From the IMG/VR virus record IMGVR_UViG_3300038465_000158, positions 1 to 64,000 of that record: DNA of 64,000 bases; one strand, 5' to 3'. The position numbers and the translations under genes were made by a program. The notes under the pieces are model-generated. The model searched no databases. It had not been told where the DNA came from and was given only the letters and a program-made list of their open reading frames with translations. Shown piece by piece: positions 15,240 to 22,648 of the stretch. The first letter of the stretch is position 1; each line of letters starts with the position of its first letter. Source of the stretch: a virus.

Positions 15240-15746
15240 ATGAGGAAACCAACGCCAGAACAGGATGAACTCCTGTTGGAAATCAAGGGTCTGCGCAAGG
15301 ACTTGAAGGATATGACCAAACGGGCGGAAACGGCTGAAGAGAAGGTCGGCCTTCAAGAGCAGATTGCCGCTCTCGAATCGCAACAGACGGAGCTTCGAAA
15401 GAAGATTGAACTCGACAAAATTGAGCGCGACCGCCAAGTCGAGAAGCACGAGCGCGAGAAGCGAGAACTCGAGCATTACATCGGCCTTGAGAAGAAGCGT
15501 CAAGAGTTCGAGATTGACCAGGCGAAGCGTGAGACTGAGGTCGCCATCCGTGAAGGCAACCTTGCGACTGAACGAGATGTGTTCGACAAGAACCTCAAGT
15601 TCAATAACGAGCGATTCGAGAAGACCGAGAAGATGCTTCGTGAGTTCTGCGATTCAGTGCTCAATCGTCTCCCAACGGTCACTGTTGACCGGCAAATCAC
15701 GGAGAGTACCTCACGTACTCGTCGGCAAGGCAAGGCAACGGACTAA
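15240..15746 (+). CDS. Coiled-coil protein
   Basis: 168 residues. Residues ~8-140 are an almost unbroken charged coiled coil (KGLRKDLKDMTKRAETAEE). The tail is Thr/Arg-rich. Such proteins act as scaffolds or tethers, but no homologue is evident. Single gene behind its own promoter. Confidence 0.65.
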   Translation: MRKPTPEQDELLLEIKGLRKDLKDMTKRAETAEEKVGLQEQIAALESQQTELRKKIELDKIERDRQVEKHEREKRELEHYIGLEKKRQEFEIDQAKRETEVAIREGNLATERDVFDKNLKFNNERFEKTEKMLREFCDSVLNRLPTVTVDRQITESTSRTRRQGKATD

Positions 15747-15762
15747 AGTTGCTTGTAAATAT

Positions 15763-15806
15763 CGGACGCGATATTTGGGCAGCGGCAATAGCTTCTATCG
15801 CGTCCG
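15763..15806. repeat. 11-bp perfect inverted repeat
   Basis: CGGACGCGATA (15763-15773) pairs with TATCGCGTCCG (15796-15806) across 22 bp. No T tract follows, so it is not a standard terminator. It sits upstream of the gene at 15845 and could be an operator, a recombination site or an RNA hairpin. Confidence 0.85.
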
Positions 15807-15844
15807 GCATGAAAACATCAAACGACATTCGAAAGGAACTTGAA

Positions 15845-16165
15845 ATGACTGAATGGAACGGCGGTTGCATACCTAGCGGTGCTTATGCAAGCAGCGGAAC
15901 GTCAAGTGATTACATCTACACAACAGGTAATTCGTACGCAATTCAGATGCCGCAACAGGTACAATGGACTGCTCCTACTGGCATGATATTTACAGTGAGC
16001 GACGAAATTTTTGAGATAAATCCTGCAGCTCCCGGCGGTCCAATGAAGAAACTCGGAGATAAAACAAAAAAGGCAGTCACCCCATTCACTGCAATCGACT
16101 GGCTCAAGCAACGAGTTGAAGAGATTCGACTCACGCCAGCAATGATGATGGCTACGGCGGCGTGA
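15845..16165 (+). CDS. Hypothetical protein
   Basis: 106 residues from ATG 15845 with AAAGGA upstream. A TTG at 15749 would extend it through the inverted repeat. Gly/Ser/Tyr-rich N-terminal half, then MIFTVSDEIFEIN and a helical C-terminus. Function unknown. Confidence 0.6.
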   Translation: MTEWNGGCIPSGAYASSGTSSDYIYTTGNSYAIQMPQQVQWTAPTGMIFTVSDEIFEINPAAPGGPMKKLGDKTKKAVTPFTAIDWLKQRVEEIRLTPAMMMATAA

Positions 16166-16392
16166 TGGTACCAGATCCAGACCGGTCGCTACCGCGTGAA
16201 CGTCGAACCAATTGGCCGTCGTCTGACGACGTCGACTACGCAACTCCAGTGCAGTTGATGCGATGGAATCGTTTTCTCGAATCGCCGCGAGATGAAGTAC
16301 AACGACGAGTTCTCACAAAAATCATCGACGCGCTCCACGCGCTTCCACGCGATGTCTATGTCACTGCTAGCAAAGAAGCTGGCTGGGACTGA
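16165..16392 (+). CDS. Hypothetical small protein
   Basis: 75 residues. Starts at ATG 16165 (GTG 16162 is also possible), overlapping the previous stop. Contains RWNRFLESPRDEVQRRVLTKIIDAL, a helical segment. Joined by a one-base overlap to the next gene. Confidence 0.55.
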   Translation: MVPDPDRSLPRERRTNWPSSDDVDYATPVQLMRWNRFLESPRDEVQRRVLTKIIDALHALPRDVYVTASKEAGWD

Positions 16393-16676
16393 TGACTGAC
16401 ATCGTTCAACAAATCTTTGACCCGGGGCCTTCGGTGTCCCCAGACTCAGCCCCTGAAGACATAGCGGAGCCCCGGGCCAAAGTAACTATTGACATTGAAG
16501 GTTGTTACACGTTTGACGAAAAAGATATTTGGCCTGACGGAGATGCGCCAAAGAATTGGACGGCTGAGGACGTGAAGAAAGTTGTCAACGACTACAGAAG
16601 TGATTTTTTTGTTCTCAGCGAATTGGATGTGAGCATTTACGTTTCTGATGCGCCTGAAGGAAAGAAGCATGCATGA
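16392..16676 (+). CDS. Acidic hypothetical protein
   Basis: 94 residues. Acidic and Pro-rich N-terminus, then a domain containing DIWPDGDAPKNWTAEDVKKV and a strand VSIYVSD. ATGA overlap with the following gene. Confidence 0.6.
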   Translation: MTDIVQQIFDPGPSVSPDSAPEDIAEPRAKVTIDIEGCYTFDEKDIWPDGDAPKNWTAEDVKKVVNDYRSDFFVLSELDVSIYVSDAPEGKKHA

Positions 16677-16912
16677 CTGATGTGTGGGTACTCAGTCGCT
16701 GCCATCGAGAAGATTTTGAAGGTGCGACATGGGAGAATGACGTGCACAGCGTTCATTCGACGGCTGACCTTGGCAAAGCGCAAGTTCCAAGCAACGTCAT
16801 ATGGCTCGAGAACATGCCGTTTAGCGACCACTTCTTCACGACGAACGTCATCAACATCAGTCATGATTTGCAAGTCTTTTTCAAACTAGAATTGCACACA
16901 GTCGGTGAGTGA
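16673..16912 (+). CDS. Hypothetical small protein
   Basis: 79 residues. It carries no recognised motif. It overlaps both neighbours, and the reading frame is supported by its place in the coupled gene chain. Confidence 0.5.
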   Translation: MTDVWVLSRCHREDFEGATWENDVHSVHSTADLGKAQVPSNVIWLENMPFSDHFFTTNVINISHDLQVFFKLELHTVGE

Positions 16913-17180
16913 GCATGAAATGATACCAGCAAACGATTCATGTCGCGTTTACTGGGGAACTCACGGTTGCAATCGGAAACGACATCATCGAGGTGGGCAT
17001 CGATGCAACCGACTGTATTGGGGTTGCTGCAATTGGCCGCGTATCCACTGGCTTCTGAAACTTCTTCATGTGCATAATGGATGTGTGGGAGCGTGGCCGT
17101 ACTACGGGAAGAAAACTAGATTTTATGGAGAGGACGTTGAGGGTGAAGGTCATTGGGTACCTGCGGACGAGCACGAATAG
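16905..17180 (+). CDS. Cys/His-rich small protein
   Basis: 91 residues from GTG 16905. A dense CRVYWGTHGC...HHRGGHRC...WGCCNW cluster points to one or two metal sites. Similar short HGC/GGH patterns occur in phage proteins of unknown role. Its last 38 nt overlap the recombinase start. Confidence 0.55.
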   Translation: MSEHEMIPANDSCRVYWGTHGCNRKRHHRGGHRCNRLYWGCCNWPRIHWLLKLLHVHNGCVGAWPYYGKKTRFYGEDVEGEGHWVPADEHE

Positions 17181-17760
17181 GCAAGACCTGTCGTTAGAAG
17201 TCCAAGAGAAGAGACTTCGACAAGAAGCTGAGTATCGAGGTTTCGACATCGTCATCATGCAAGACCAGATGTCAGGTAGCGTTGCTCCTCGACGGCGACC
17301 CGGCCTCTCTGCCGCTCTAGAACAGTTGGCGAATGGAGATGCTGACGCACTCATCGTTTCTAAACTTGACCGTGTAGCGAGGTCGCTCAATGACATTGCT
17401 CATCTTCTTGAACAAGCGAAGAAGCAAGGTTGGGCATTCATCGCTCTTGATCTTGGCGTCGACACGTCGACTCCAGAAGGCGCACTCGTTCTCGGCATCA
17501 TGGCGAGCATCGCGCAGTGGGAACGGTCACGAATCCAGGAGCGAATCGTTGAAGCTCTTGCGCAAGCGAAGGCGAACGGTAAGACACTCGGTCGTCCTCG
17601 GTTGCATCCAAAGGCCGTTAATGATCGCGCGAGGGAACTTAAGGGCTTTGGACTGTCACTTCATGACATCTCGTTGCGGCTCAAGAGTGAAGGAATCACG
17701 AACGGCAACGGTGAAAGACTGTCGCCGTCGGCAGTGCACAGACTAGTGAAAACTGGTTAG
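17143..17760 (+). CDS. Small serine recombinase (resolvase/invertase family)
   Basis: 206 residues from GTG 17143 (GGAGAGGA 8 nt upstream); ATG 17125 is an alternative. Resolvase domain: IGYLRTS with catalytic Ser10, QMSGSVAPRRRPGL, SKLDRVARS (Arg77, Arg80), then the long E helix (AQWERSRIQERI). The C-terminus ends in GRPR plus a Hin-type HTH (GLSLHDISLRLKSEG). It lacks the large C-terminal domains of serine integrases, so DNA inversion or resolution is likelier than classic integration. Its target site is not evident. Confidence 0.88.
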   Translation: MKVIGYLRTSTNRQDLSLEVQEKRLRQEAEYRGFDIVIMQDQMSGSVAPRRRPGLSAALEQLANGDADALIVSKLDRVARSLNDIAHLLEQAKKQGWAFIALDLGVDTSTPEGALVLGIMASIAQWERSRIQERIVEALAQAKANGKTLGRPRLHPKAVNDRARELKGFGLSLHDISLRLKSEGITNGNGERLSPSAVHRLVKTG

Positions 17761-17762
17761 AT

Positions 17763-17783
17763 TGTGCATAAAGATGATATAAT
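17763..17783 (+). promoter_or_regulatory. Extended -10 promoter
   Basis: TGTGCATAAAGA-TGA-TATAAT (TATAAT at 17778-17783). It is the clearest copy of the shared element and lies directly after the recombinase stop. Confidence 0.75.
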
Positions 17784-17835
17784 GTCATCGTAGGGAAATT
17801 CTCTACAGAAGTACTTCAAGCAAGGGCAGGGATTT

Positions 17836-18021
17836 ATGTTGAAGAGATTCAAGAAGCAGAAGAGGTACATGGTTATCGTTGACGGTCAGATCGCATCATC
17901 TGACGTTAAAATGACCAAAGGCATGGCAGAGAAGTTGGCGAAGACGGCGCCGTATGGCGCGGACGTCCGAGTCGTTGCCACGCGAGACATGGCGAAAGTC
18001 ATGGGAGCTTTACTCAGCTAG
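17836..18021 (+). CDS. Small basic hypothetical protein
   Basis: 61 residues behind AGGGCAGGG. Very basic N-terminus (MLKRFKKQKRYM), then a short alpha/beta segment (TKGMAEKLAKTAPYGADVRVV). It could bind nucleic acid, but this is only an inference from charge. Confidence 0.6.
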   Translation: MLKRFKKQKRYMVIVDGQIASSDVKMTKGMAEKLAKTAPYGADVRVVATRDMAKVMGALLS

Positions 18022-18041
18022 TTAGAGGAAACGACGGAAGA

Positions 18042-18464
18042 ATGACGAAACGAGCGATTATTTGTGACATCGACGGGACCGTGGCAACTCATGGCAATGA
18101 ACGAGGGCACCACGAGTATGAGAAAGTCGGCGGCGATCGGCCGAATCAGACAATCATTGATCTCGTGCACATTCTTTCGCAAGGGTACTGGATCGTTTTC
18201 GTTTCAGGACGAATGGAACACTGTCGTGAAATCACTGAAGACTGGCTCGAGACGCACATGGGTTCGTGGACTCGGCATTGTGAATTGTTCATGAGACCTG
18301 ACGGCGATCATCGTCAAGACACGATCGTCAAACGTGAGATTCATGACCGAGATCTTGTGCCAAAATACGATATTGTTTGCGCAATCGACGATCGCAATCA
18401 AGTCGTGAAGATGTGGAGAGACATGGGAATCACTTGTCTCCAAGTTGCTGAAGGTAACTTCTAA
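18042..18464 (+). CDS. HAD phosphatase like the 3'-phosphatase domain of T4 polynucleotide kinase
   Basis: 140 residues. HAD motif I is CDIDGTVA (Asp9, Asp11), motif II VFVSGR (Ser55), motif III around Lys97 (TIVKREI), motif IV AIDDRNQVVKMW (Asp116, Asp117). The order and the insert FMRPDGDHRQD closely follow the T4 Pnk phosphatase domain, which removes 3' phosphates and 2',3'-cyclic phosphates from RNA or DNA ends. The kinase domain is absent and no ligase is nearby. A role in nucleic-acid end repair is inferred. Confidence 0.85.
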   Translation: MTKRAIICDIDGTVATHGNERGHHEYEKVGGDRPNQTIIDLVHILSQGYWIVFVSGRMEHCREITEDWLETHMGSWTRHCELFMRPDGDHRQDTIVKREIHDRDLVPKYDIVCAIDDRNQVVKMWRDMGITCLQVAEGNF

Positions 18465-18595
18465 TGACAATGACAATGAACGACAAAGAAGAACGATGTC
18501 CGATTTGCGGCAGCACGAATCTCGTGAAGACTGCGCTCGGCATCGTCTGCAAGTCGTGCAATTATGACTGGCCGTATCATGAGCATGACGAATAA
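18464..18595 (+). CDS. 43-residue zinc-ribbon protein
   Basis: Starts at ATG 18464 in TAATG. CPICGS...CKSCNYDW gives two CxxC knuckles 16 residues apart, a complete zinc ribbon of the kind often found as a short phage protein. It is joined by single-base overlaps to the phosphatase and the membrane protein. Confidence 0.65.
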   Translation: MTMTMNDKEERCPICGSTNLVKTALGIVCKSCNYDWPYHEHDE

Positions 18596-18966
18596 TGGCA
18601 TGGATTGCAGCAATAATTCATGAGGACGACATGGAGTATGATTTGGTCATACCTAACAGAAAGAAGAACATGGTAAAAATCACAATCTCAGCGAAGGTTC
18701 GCGCTGCCATTCGGCACGCTGTCTCTGTCGCTGTCGGCGCAGTTGCTTCGTGGTTCATCGCAAAGGGAGCGACGATTCATGCTGGATGGCTAGCAGCGAT
18801 GATTCCGACCGCATCCATTTTGTACTACAACGCGGTCACGTGGCTCGAGAAAAAGTTTCCGAAGTTTGGTTGGCTTCTCGGTGTTTTGCCTCAGCCGCCT
18901 GCATCTTCAACTCCTCCGGCGCCTACTCCAACACCTGCCGCAAGGAAGAGTCCAAAGAAGTCGTAA
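18595..18966 (+). CDS. Holin-like small membrane protein
   Basis: 123 residues, with an internal ATG 18670 that would give 98. Two hydrophobic segments (AVSVAVGAVASWFIAKGA and AGWLAAMIPTASILYYNAV) are separated by a short turn. A Pro/Ala linker and a basic tail (ARKSPKKS) follow. The size and topology fit actinophage holin-type proteins. It is far from the endolysin at 54.7 kb, so the lysis role is uncertain. A strong terminator follows. Confidence 0.6.
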   Translation: MAWIAAIIHEDDMEYDLVIPNRKKNMVKITISAKVRAAIRHAVSVAVGAVASWFIAKGATIHAGWLAAMIPTASILYYNAVTWLEKKFPKFGWLLGVLPQPPASSTPPAPTPTPAARKSPKKS

Positions 18967-18968
18967 GT

Positions 18969-19095
18969 CTTGCTCATCGCCAAGAGCAAGTGAGGAACAT
19001 TTTCTCATCTAGATTGCCCGTCTAGAAAGTTCCTCAAGGGATTTGCGGAGTGCACCGTTTGTTGCTTTTCGGTGACTCCGCAAATCCCTTTCTCT
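18969..19095 (+). terminator. Three-hairpin terminator region
   Basis: CTTGCTC/GAGCAAG (18969-18990); then GAGGAAC/GTTCCTC (18992-19035) enclosing a TCTAGA pair; then a long stem at 19036-19090 in which a 16-bp arm ending GCGGAGT and a CACCG/CGGTG extension pair across a 12-nt loop, followed by TCTCTC. The last stem is strong and could stop transcription from either side. Confidence 0.85.
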
Positions 19096-19101
19096 CATTA
19101 G

Positions 19102-19119
19102 AAAACTTTTCAAAGTTTT
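19102..19119. promoter_or_regulatory. Palindromic operator candidate
   Basis: AAAACTTT-TC-AAAGTTTT is a perfect 8-bp inverted repeat. It lies just upstream of the double -10 at 19133-19159 and could bind a dimeric regulator such as the XRE protein nearby. Confidence 0.45.
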
Positions 19120-19123
19120 AACA

Positions 19124-19159
19124 CAATTGTGTTATAAGTATGCATAAATGTGATATAAT
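19124..19159 (+). promoter_or_regulatory. Stacked extended -10 promoters
   Basis: TGT-TATAAG (19133-19138) and ATGCATAAATG-TGA-TATAAT (19154-19159) are 21 bp apart. The second has the shared CATAAA element and leads to the ribosome site AAGGAG before ATG 19190. Confidence 0.7.
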
Positions 19160-19189
19160 TTATACGTGGCACTTAACCAAGGAGAAAAG

Positions 19190-19486
19190 ATGAGGGTCCC
19201 AGTAATGACGTCATCAGTTCAAGTCCAGTTCGCGGAGCGCGACGGTACAATGGTCGAGGTCTATGACCTCGAAGTTGAAGGCGAAGGTTTTGTCGCCTGC
19301 GAAACTGCGTTTGCAATCTTCAACTCGTATCCTGATGAAATGTTTTGCGCAGCGCAGTATCGTTCACATGTCGAGAAGTTTCGCAAGCAGGGTCGTCGGT
19401 CGATGAGCGTCGGTGACGTTCTAGTTGTTGATGGCGTCCGTTATAAATGCGCGCCTGTCGGTTTTGAAACGCTAGAGGAGGCGTAA
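19190..19486 (+). CDS. Small conserved phage protein (MSVGDVV family)
   Basis: 98 residues. ATG 19190 has AAGGAG 6 nt upstream; GTG 19166 precedes the ribosome site and is less likely. The end RRSMSVGDVLVVDGVRYKCAPVGF matches a small phage family with RS(L/M)SVGDVV, found in many phages with no assigned role. Confidence 0.7.
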   Translation: MRVPVMTSSVQVQFAERDGTMVEVYDLEVEGEGFVACETAFAIFNSYPDEMFCAAQYRSHVEKFRKQGRRSMSVGDVLVVDGVRYKCAPVGFETLEEA

Positions 19487-19839
19487 TGGAAAAGTTGACG
19501 GTAATGGACATCAACGCCGGGTATCGCAACAAGAAGTGGGGCGGTTTCGGCTATCTTGGCGGACGGCAACATTATTGCGGCGTTCGTCCGTTGATGGAAG
19601 CGTACGGCGACAAGGTCCTTTTGGACTACGCCAACGAGCACAAGTGGACCAAGGAACTTCTATTCGAGTTTTGCAACAGCACCTACGGTCGTCACTATCA
19701 TGACGTGGTCGAGTCTGGCACTCGTGAGCAGATGGCCAAGTCTGGTCCTTCATACTTCGAGGATATAGTGAAGTATTTCACAAACCGGCGTCCTGAAGAG
19801 TGGCAAGACCGATACGGAAAGGAGATGTTTCAAGAATGA
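19486..19839 (+). CDS. Hypothetical protein
   Basis: 117 residues, ATG overlapping the previous TAA. It has a Gly/Tyr/Trp-rich N-terminus and a helical middle (MEAYGDKVLLDYANEHKW). ATGA overlap with the next gene. It matches no family I recognise. Confidence 0.6.
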   Translation: MEKLTVMDINAGYRNKKWGGFGYLGGRQHYCGVRPLMEAYGDKVLLDYANEHKWTKELLFEFCNSTYGRHYHDVVESGTREQMAKSGPSYFEDIVKYFTNRRPEEWQDRYGKEMFQE

Positions 19840-20210
19840 AAGTGACTGAGAAGCAAGCGCAACAGGCGCTCAAAGACATCAACAACTACTTCAACCCTAA
19901 AGTTCCTGCAGACCTTCGGGACATCATAGGCGCGGAACGAATGTACACCGAGCCTACTCTTCGGTTCAACGAAAGTGAAGACCGGTGGGAAGTCTTGTGG
20001 GAGGACGGTCCTTCGCAGTGGGCATACCGGTTCAGTGGAGACCCCAGCGAAGAGACGTGTATCTTGATGCAGCAGGCGGCTCAAGAGTTCGGGCACAAGT
20101 ACGTCCGTCCTGAAGCTCGAGAGGCGCTTGTCTTGAAGAGCGGCGTCGAACACGAAGCGCTCTATTCATTTGCAGTGTACCTGTACAAAGACCAGAAGGT
20201 CTACAACTAA
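19836..20210 (+). CDS. Hypothetical protein
   Basis: 124 residues from ATG 19836. Contains a pattern WEVLWEDGPSQWAYRFSG and a helical C-terminus. Last gene before the XRE promoter. Function unknown. Confidence 0.6.
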   Translation: MKVTEKQAQQALKDINNYFNPKVPADLRDIIGAERMYTEPTLRFNESEDRWEVLWEDGPSQWAYRFSGDPSEETCILMQQAAQEFGHKYVRPEAREALVLKSGVEHEALYSFAVYLYKDQKVYN

Positions 20211-20238
20211 TCTTTAGCACTGTTCTCGTGACGGTACA

Positions 20239-20261
20239 TTTGTGCAAAGATGTGTTATGAT
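20239..20261 (+). promoter_or_regulatory. Extended -10 promoter upstream of the XRE/terminase genes
   Basis: TTTGTGCAAAGATG-TGT-TATGAT (TATGAT at 20256-20261). It is the last copy of the family and probably opens transcription into the packaging and head genes. Confidence 0.65.
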
Positions 20262-20292
20262 GTCTATAACATCGTCTACGAAAGAATTCAAA

Positions 20293-20547
20293 TTGGCATC
20301 GGACCGAGATTCACAAGAGTTTAAACAGTCGGTAATGACTGTCGGCGAGCAGATTCGAGAACTTCGTCTTGCGAAGCATCTTTCACAGAGTGAACTGGCT
20401 CAACTTGTCCAGACACGGCAACCTGTCATCAGTCGAATTGAGAAGGGAACTCACGTACCGACGTGGCGCAACCTGGAGCGAATCTCCAGGGTACTCGGCG
20501 CTCGCGTCGAAGTAGAAGTGGTTTCTGAACAACCAGTCGCTGTCTAA
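20293..20547 (+). CDS. XRE-family helix-turn-helix regulator
   Basis: 84 residues if begun at TTG 20293; ATG 20335 gives 70 residues and still covers the HTH. The motif LRLAKHLSQSELAQLVQTRQPVISRIEKG is a textbook XRE HTH, followed by THVPTWRNLERISRVLG. The N-terminal DRDSQEFKQ also resembles relatives, favouring the longer form. It lies between the 20256 promoter and the terminase genes and may regulate them or itself. Confidence 0.8.
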   Translation: MASDRDSQEFKQSVMTVGEQIRELRLAKHLSQSELAQLVQTRQPVISRIEKGTHVPTWRNLERISRVLGARVEVEVVSEQPVAV

Positions 20548-20559
20548 CCGGAGTCTTCG

Positions 20560-21138
20560 ATGGTAATTGACAACGACCTCGAAATCATTGACGCAGAAAT
20601 CGTAGATGATAAGTGTCAAAAAATCATTGGTCGCGGCAAAGGTCATCGATGCGCGACAAGGGCTGTCCCTGGCTACCTTTTCTGCCACAAGCATCTTGCG
20701 AACGCGACGGTCGCTGAGATTGCTCTCGTTCGCAAGAAAGATTTGGGTGAACTCACTTTCGAGGAAATTACTGGTCGAAAGGTCACAAACCCTCTCGAGG
20801 AACTATCTCTTCTTGTCAGTGAAGTCATTCTTTACAAAGACTTCTGCGCGGACCAAGTCGCTCGACTTCATGGTGATTATCGATACGAGGGACGAAGCGG
20901 CGAGCAACTTCGAGCAGAGGTAGCTCTCTACGAGCGAAGTCTAGACCGCGTCGGCAAACTGCTCATCGAATGGTCGCGACTTGACATCGACGAGCGATTG
21001 ACGAAGATTGAAGAGGCGAAGGCCGCAATGCTCCTCGAAGTCATCCGTCGTGTTCTTCTCTCAGCAGAACTCTCTGACGAGCAGAGAGCAAAAGCCGAAG
21101 CTGCAGCGGTGAAAGAGCTGAGGGCCCTTAATCGTTAA
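20560..21138 (+). CDS. Putative small terminase subunit
   Basis: 192 residues. An N-terminal Cys/His knuckle (CQKIIGRGKGHRC, then CHKH) precedes helices with EITGRKVTNPLEELSLLVSEV and LRAEVALYERSLDRVGKLL. It sits directly before the large terminase, and the NP-L-EL pattern plus helical C-terminus resemble actinophage small terminases that recognise phage DNA. The call rests mainly on position and shape. Confidence 0.55.
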   Translation: MVIDNDLEIIDAEIVDDKCQKIIGRGKGHRCATRAVPGYLFCHKHLANATVAEIALVRKKDLGELTFEEITGRKVTNPLEELSLLVSEVILYKDFCADQVARLHGDYRYEGRSGEQLRAEVALYERSLDRVGKLLIEWSRLDIDERLTKIEEAKAAMLLEVIRRVLLSAELSDEQRAKAEAAAVKELRALNR

Positions 21139-21199
21139 GAATGCATTCGCACCGTCTGGTCTCAACAGGGTTTCAGCCTTTGACCTTGCTGCTGACAGG

Positions 21200-22648
21200 A
21201 TGGAGTTTGACCAGAAGCAACGAGAGATTGCGGCTGACCCTGTCGTGTGGATTAAGGAAGTTCTCAATGAACAGCCATGGAGTAAACAACAAGAGATCGC
21301 AATTTCCGTTCGCGATAATCGTCGTACAGCAGTGAAGAGTTGCCATGACGTCGGAAAGAGTTTCATTGCTTCTAGAATCATCTGCTGGTGGATTTCATCT
21401 CATCCACCAGGGGAAGCCTTCGTCGTCACGTCCGCTCCGACATTCCAGCAAGTCCGTGCTATTCTCTGGCGAGAAGTTGGCAAGGCTCATGCAAAAGGCA
21501 ATCTCATCGGTACAATGAACGAGACAGAATGGAAGATTGGAAAAGAACTCGTTGGCTTCGGTCGGAAGCCTAGCGACTATTCTCCGACAGCATTCCAAGG
21601 TATCCATGCACGGTACGTACTGGTTGTCCTAGATGAGGCATGTGGTGTCCCTGAATCGCTTTGGGATGCTGCCGACACATTGATTCCTAACGAAGCATCC
21701 CGCATTCTCGCCATCGGAAACCCTGACGACCCAACGACGGAGTTTGCGAAAGTCTGTCAGACAAACACTGACTGGAACAAAATCAAAATCAGTGCGTATG
21801 ATTCTCCCAATTTTACTGGTGAACCCGTTTCTAAAGAAGTCAGCGAACTTCTCATTTCGAAGACGTGGGTAGCAGAAAAAGAGAAGAAGTGGGGAAAGAA
21901 TCATCCGTTCTGGCAATCAAAGGTTCTCGGAGAGTTTCCTCAACAGAGCGCAACTGCGCTTCTTCCTCTTAATCAACTGTTTGACGCTGCACGGCGGACG
22001 ATTGAACCGACTGAAGAAGAAATCGAACATGCGACTATTGGTGTAGACGTTGCTCGATTCGGCAGTGACCGCACAGTCATTTCTATTCGTCGAGGTGGAT
22101 GGGCTCGTATCATCCACAGCGCAATTGGAAATGACACAATGGAAACAGCCGGTCTCGTTCGTCGCTATATCAAGACGTACAAGGCTGAACTGACGGCTAT
22201 TGACACAGTCGGAGTCGGCGGTGGAGTCTACGACCGGTTGAGTGAAGACGGAGAAAACGTCTTTGCGATGATTGCGTCTGCTCGACCCCATGATTACGTC
22301 ACATTCGCTAACGCTCGCGCTGAATGGTACTGGAACCTTCGCGAAGTTCTTGAGCGTGGCGAACTCGACATTGATGAGGAAGACGAAGACTTGCTCTCTG
22401 AGTTAGCGAGTCTTCAGTTCAAAGTCGATTCACGTGGTCGAATTCTCTGTGAAAGTAAAGATGAGATGAAAAAGCGTGGTTTAGACTCGCCAGACCGTGC
22501 TGACTCTCTCGTGCTTTCATTTGGCGCTCCAGTCTTTCTCGATTGGAACGCCGCGTACGGTGTTCTTGAATGTGTAAGCTGCAAACGTTCGTTTGTGGAG
22601 GAAGGTCGCACCGCATGCCCGCATTGCAACGCGAAGATTGACTATTGA
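21200..22648 (+). CDS. terL: Terminase large subunit (TerL)
   Basis: 482 residues. It translocates and cuts DNA during packaging. Walker A is KSCHDVGKS (46-54), Walker B is LVVLDEA (141-147) and the ATPase coupling region is LAIGNP. RNase H-like nuclease acids are in GVDVARFGSD (Asp283), AIDTVGVGG (Asp335) and PDRADS (Asp432/435). Unusually it ends in a zinc ribbon, CVSC...CPHC (458-476). The start has a weak ribosome site. Upstream codons stay open back to the previous gene but contain no standard start. Confidence 0.93.
   Translation: MEFDQKQREIAADPVVWIKEVLNEQPWSKQQEIAISVRDNRRTAVKSCHDVGKSFIASRIICWWISSHPPGEAFVVTSAPTFQQVRAILWREVGKAHAKGNLIGTMNETEWKIGKELVGFGRKPSDYSPTAFQGIHARYVLVVLDEACGVPESLWDAADTLIPNEASRILAIGNPDDPTTEFAKVCQTNTDWNKIKISAYDSPNFTGEPVSKEVSELLISKTWVAEKEKKWGKNHPFWQSKVLGEFPQQSATALLPLNQLFDAARRTIEPTEEEIEHATIGVDVARFGSDRTVISIRRGGWARIIHSAIGNDTMETAGLVRRYIKTYKAELTAIDTVGVGGGVYDRLSEDGENVFAMIASARPHDYVTFANARAEWYWNLREVLERGELDIDEEDEDLLSELASLQFKVDSRGRILCESKDEMKKRGLDSPDRADSLVLSFGAPVFLDWNAAYGVLECVSCKRSFVEEGRTACPHCNAKIDY

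Noticed and set aside
17143-17760. Phage integrase with adjacent attP
   Set aside because: The protein is resolvase-sized and no attachment core could be recognised near it.
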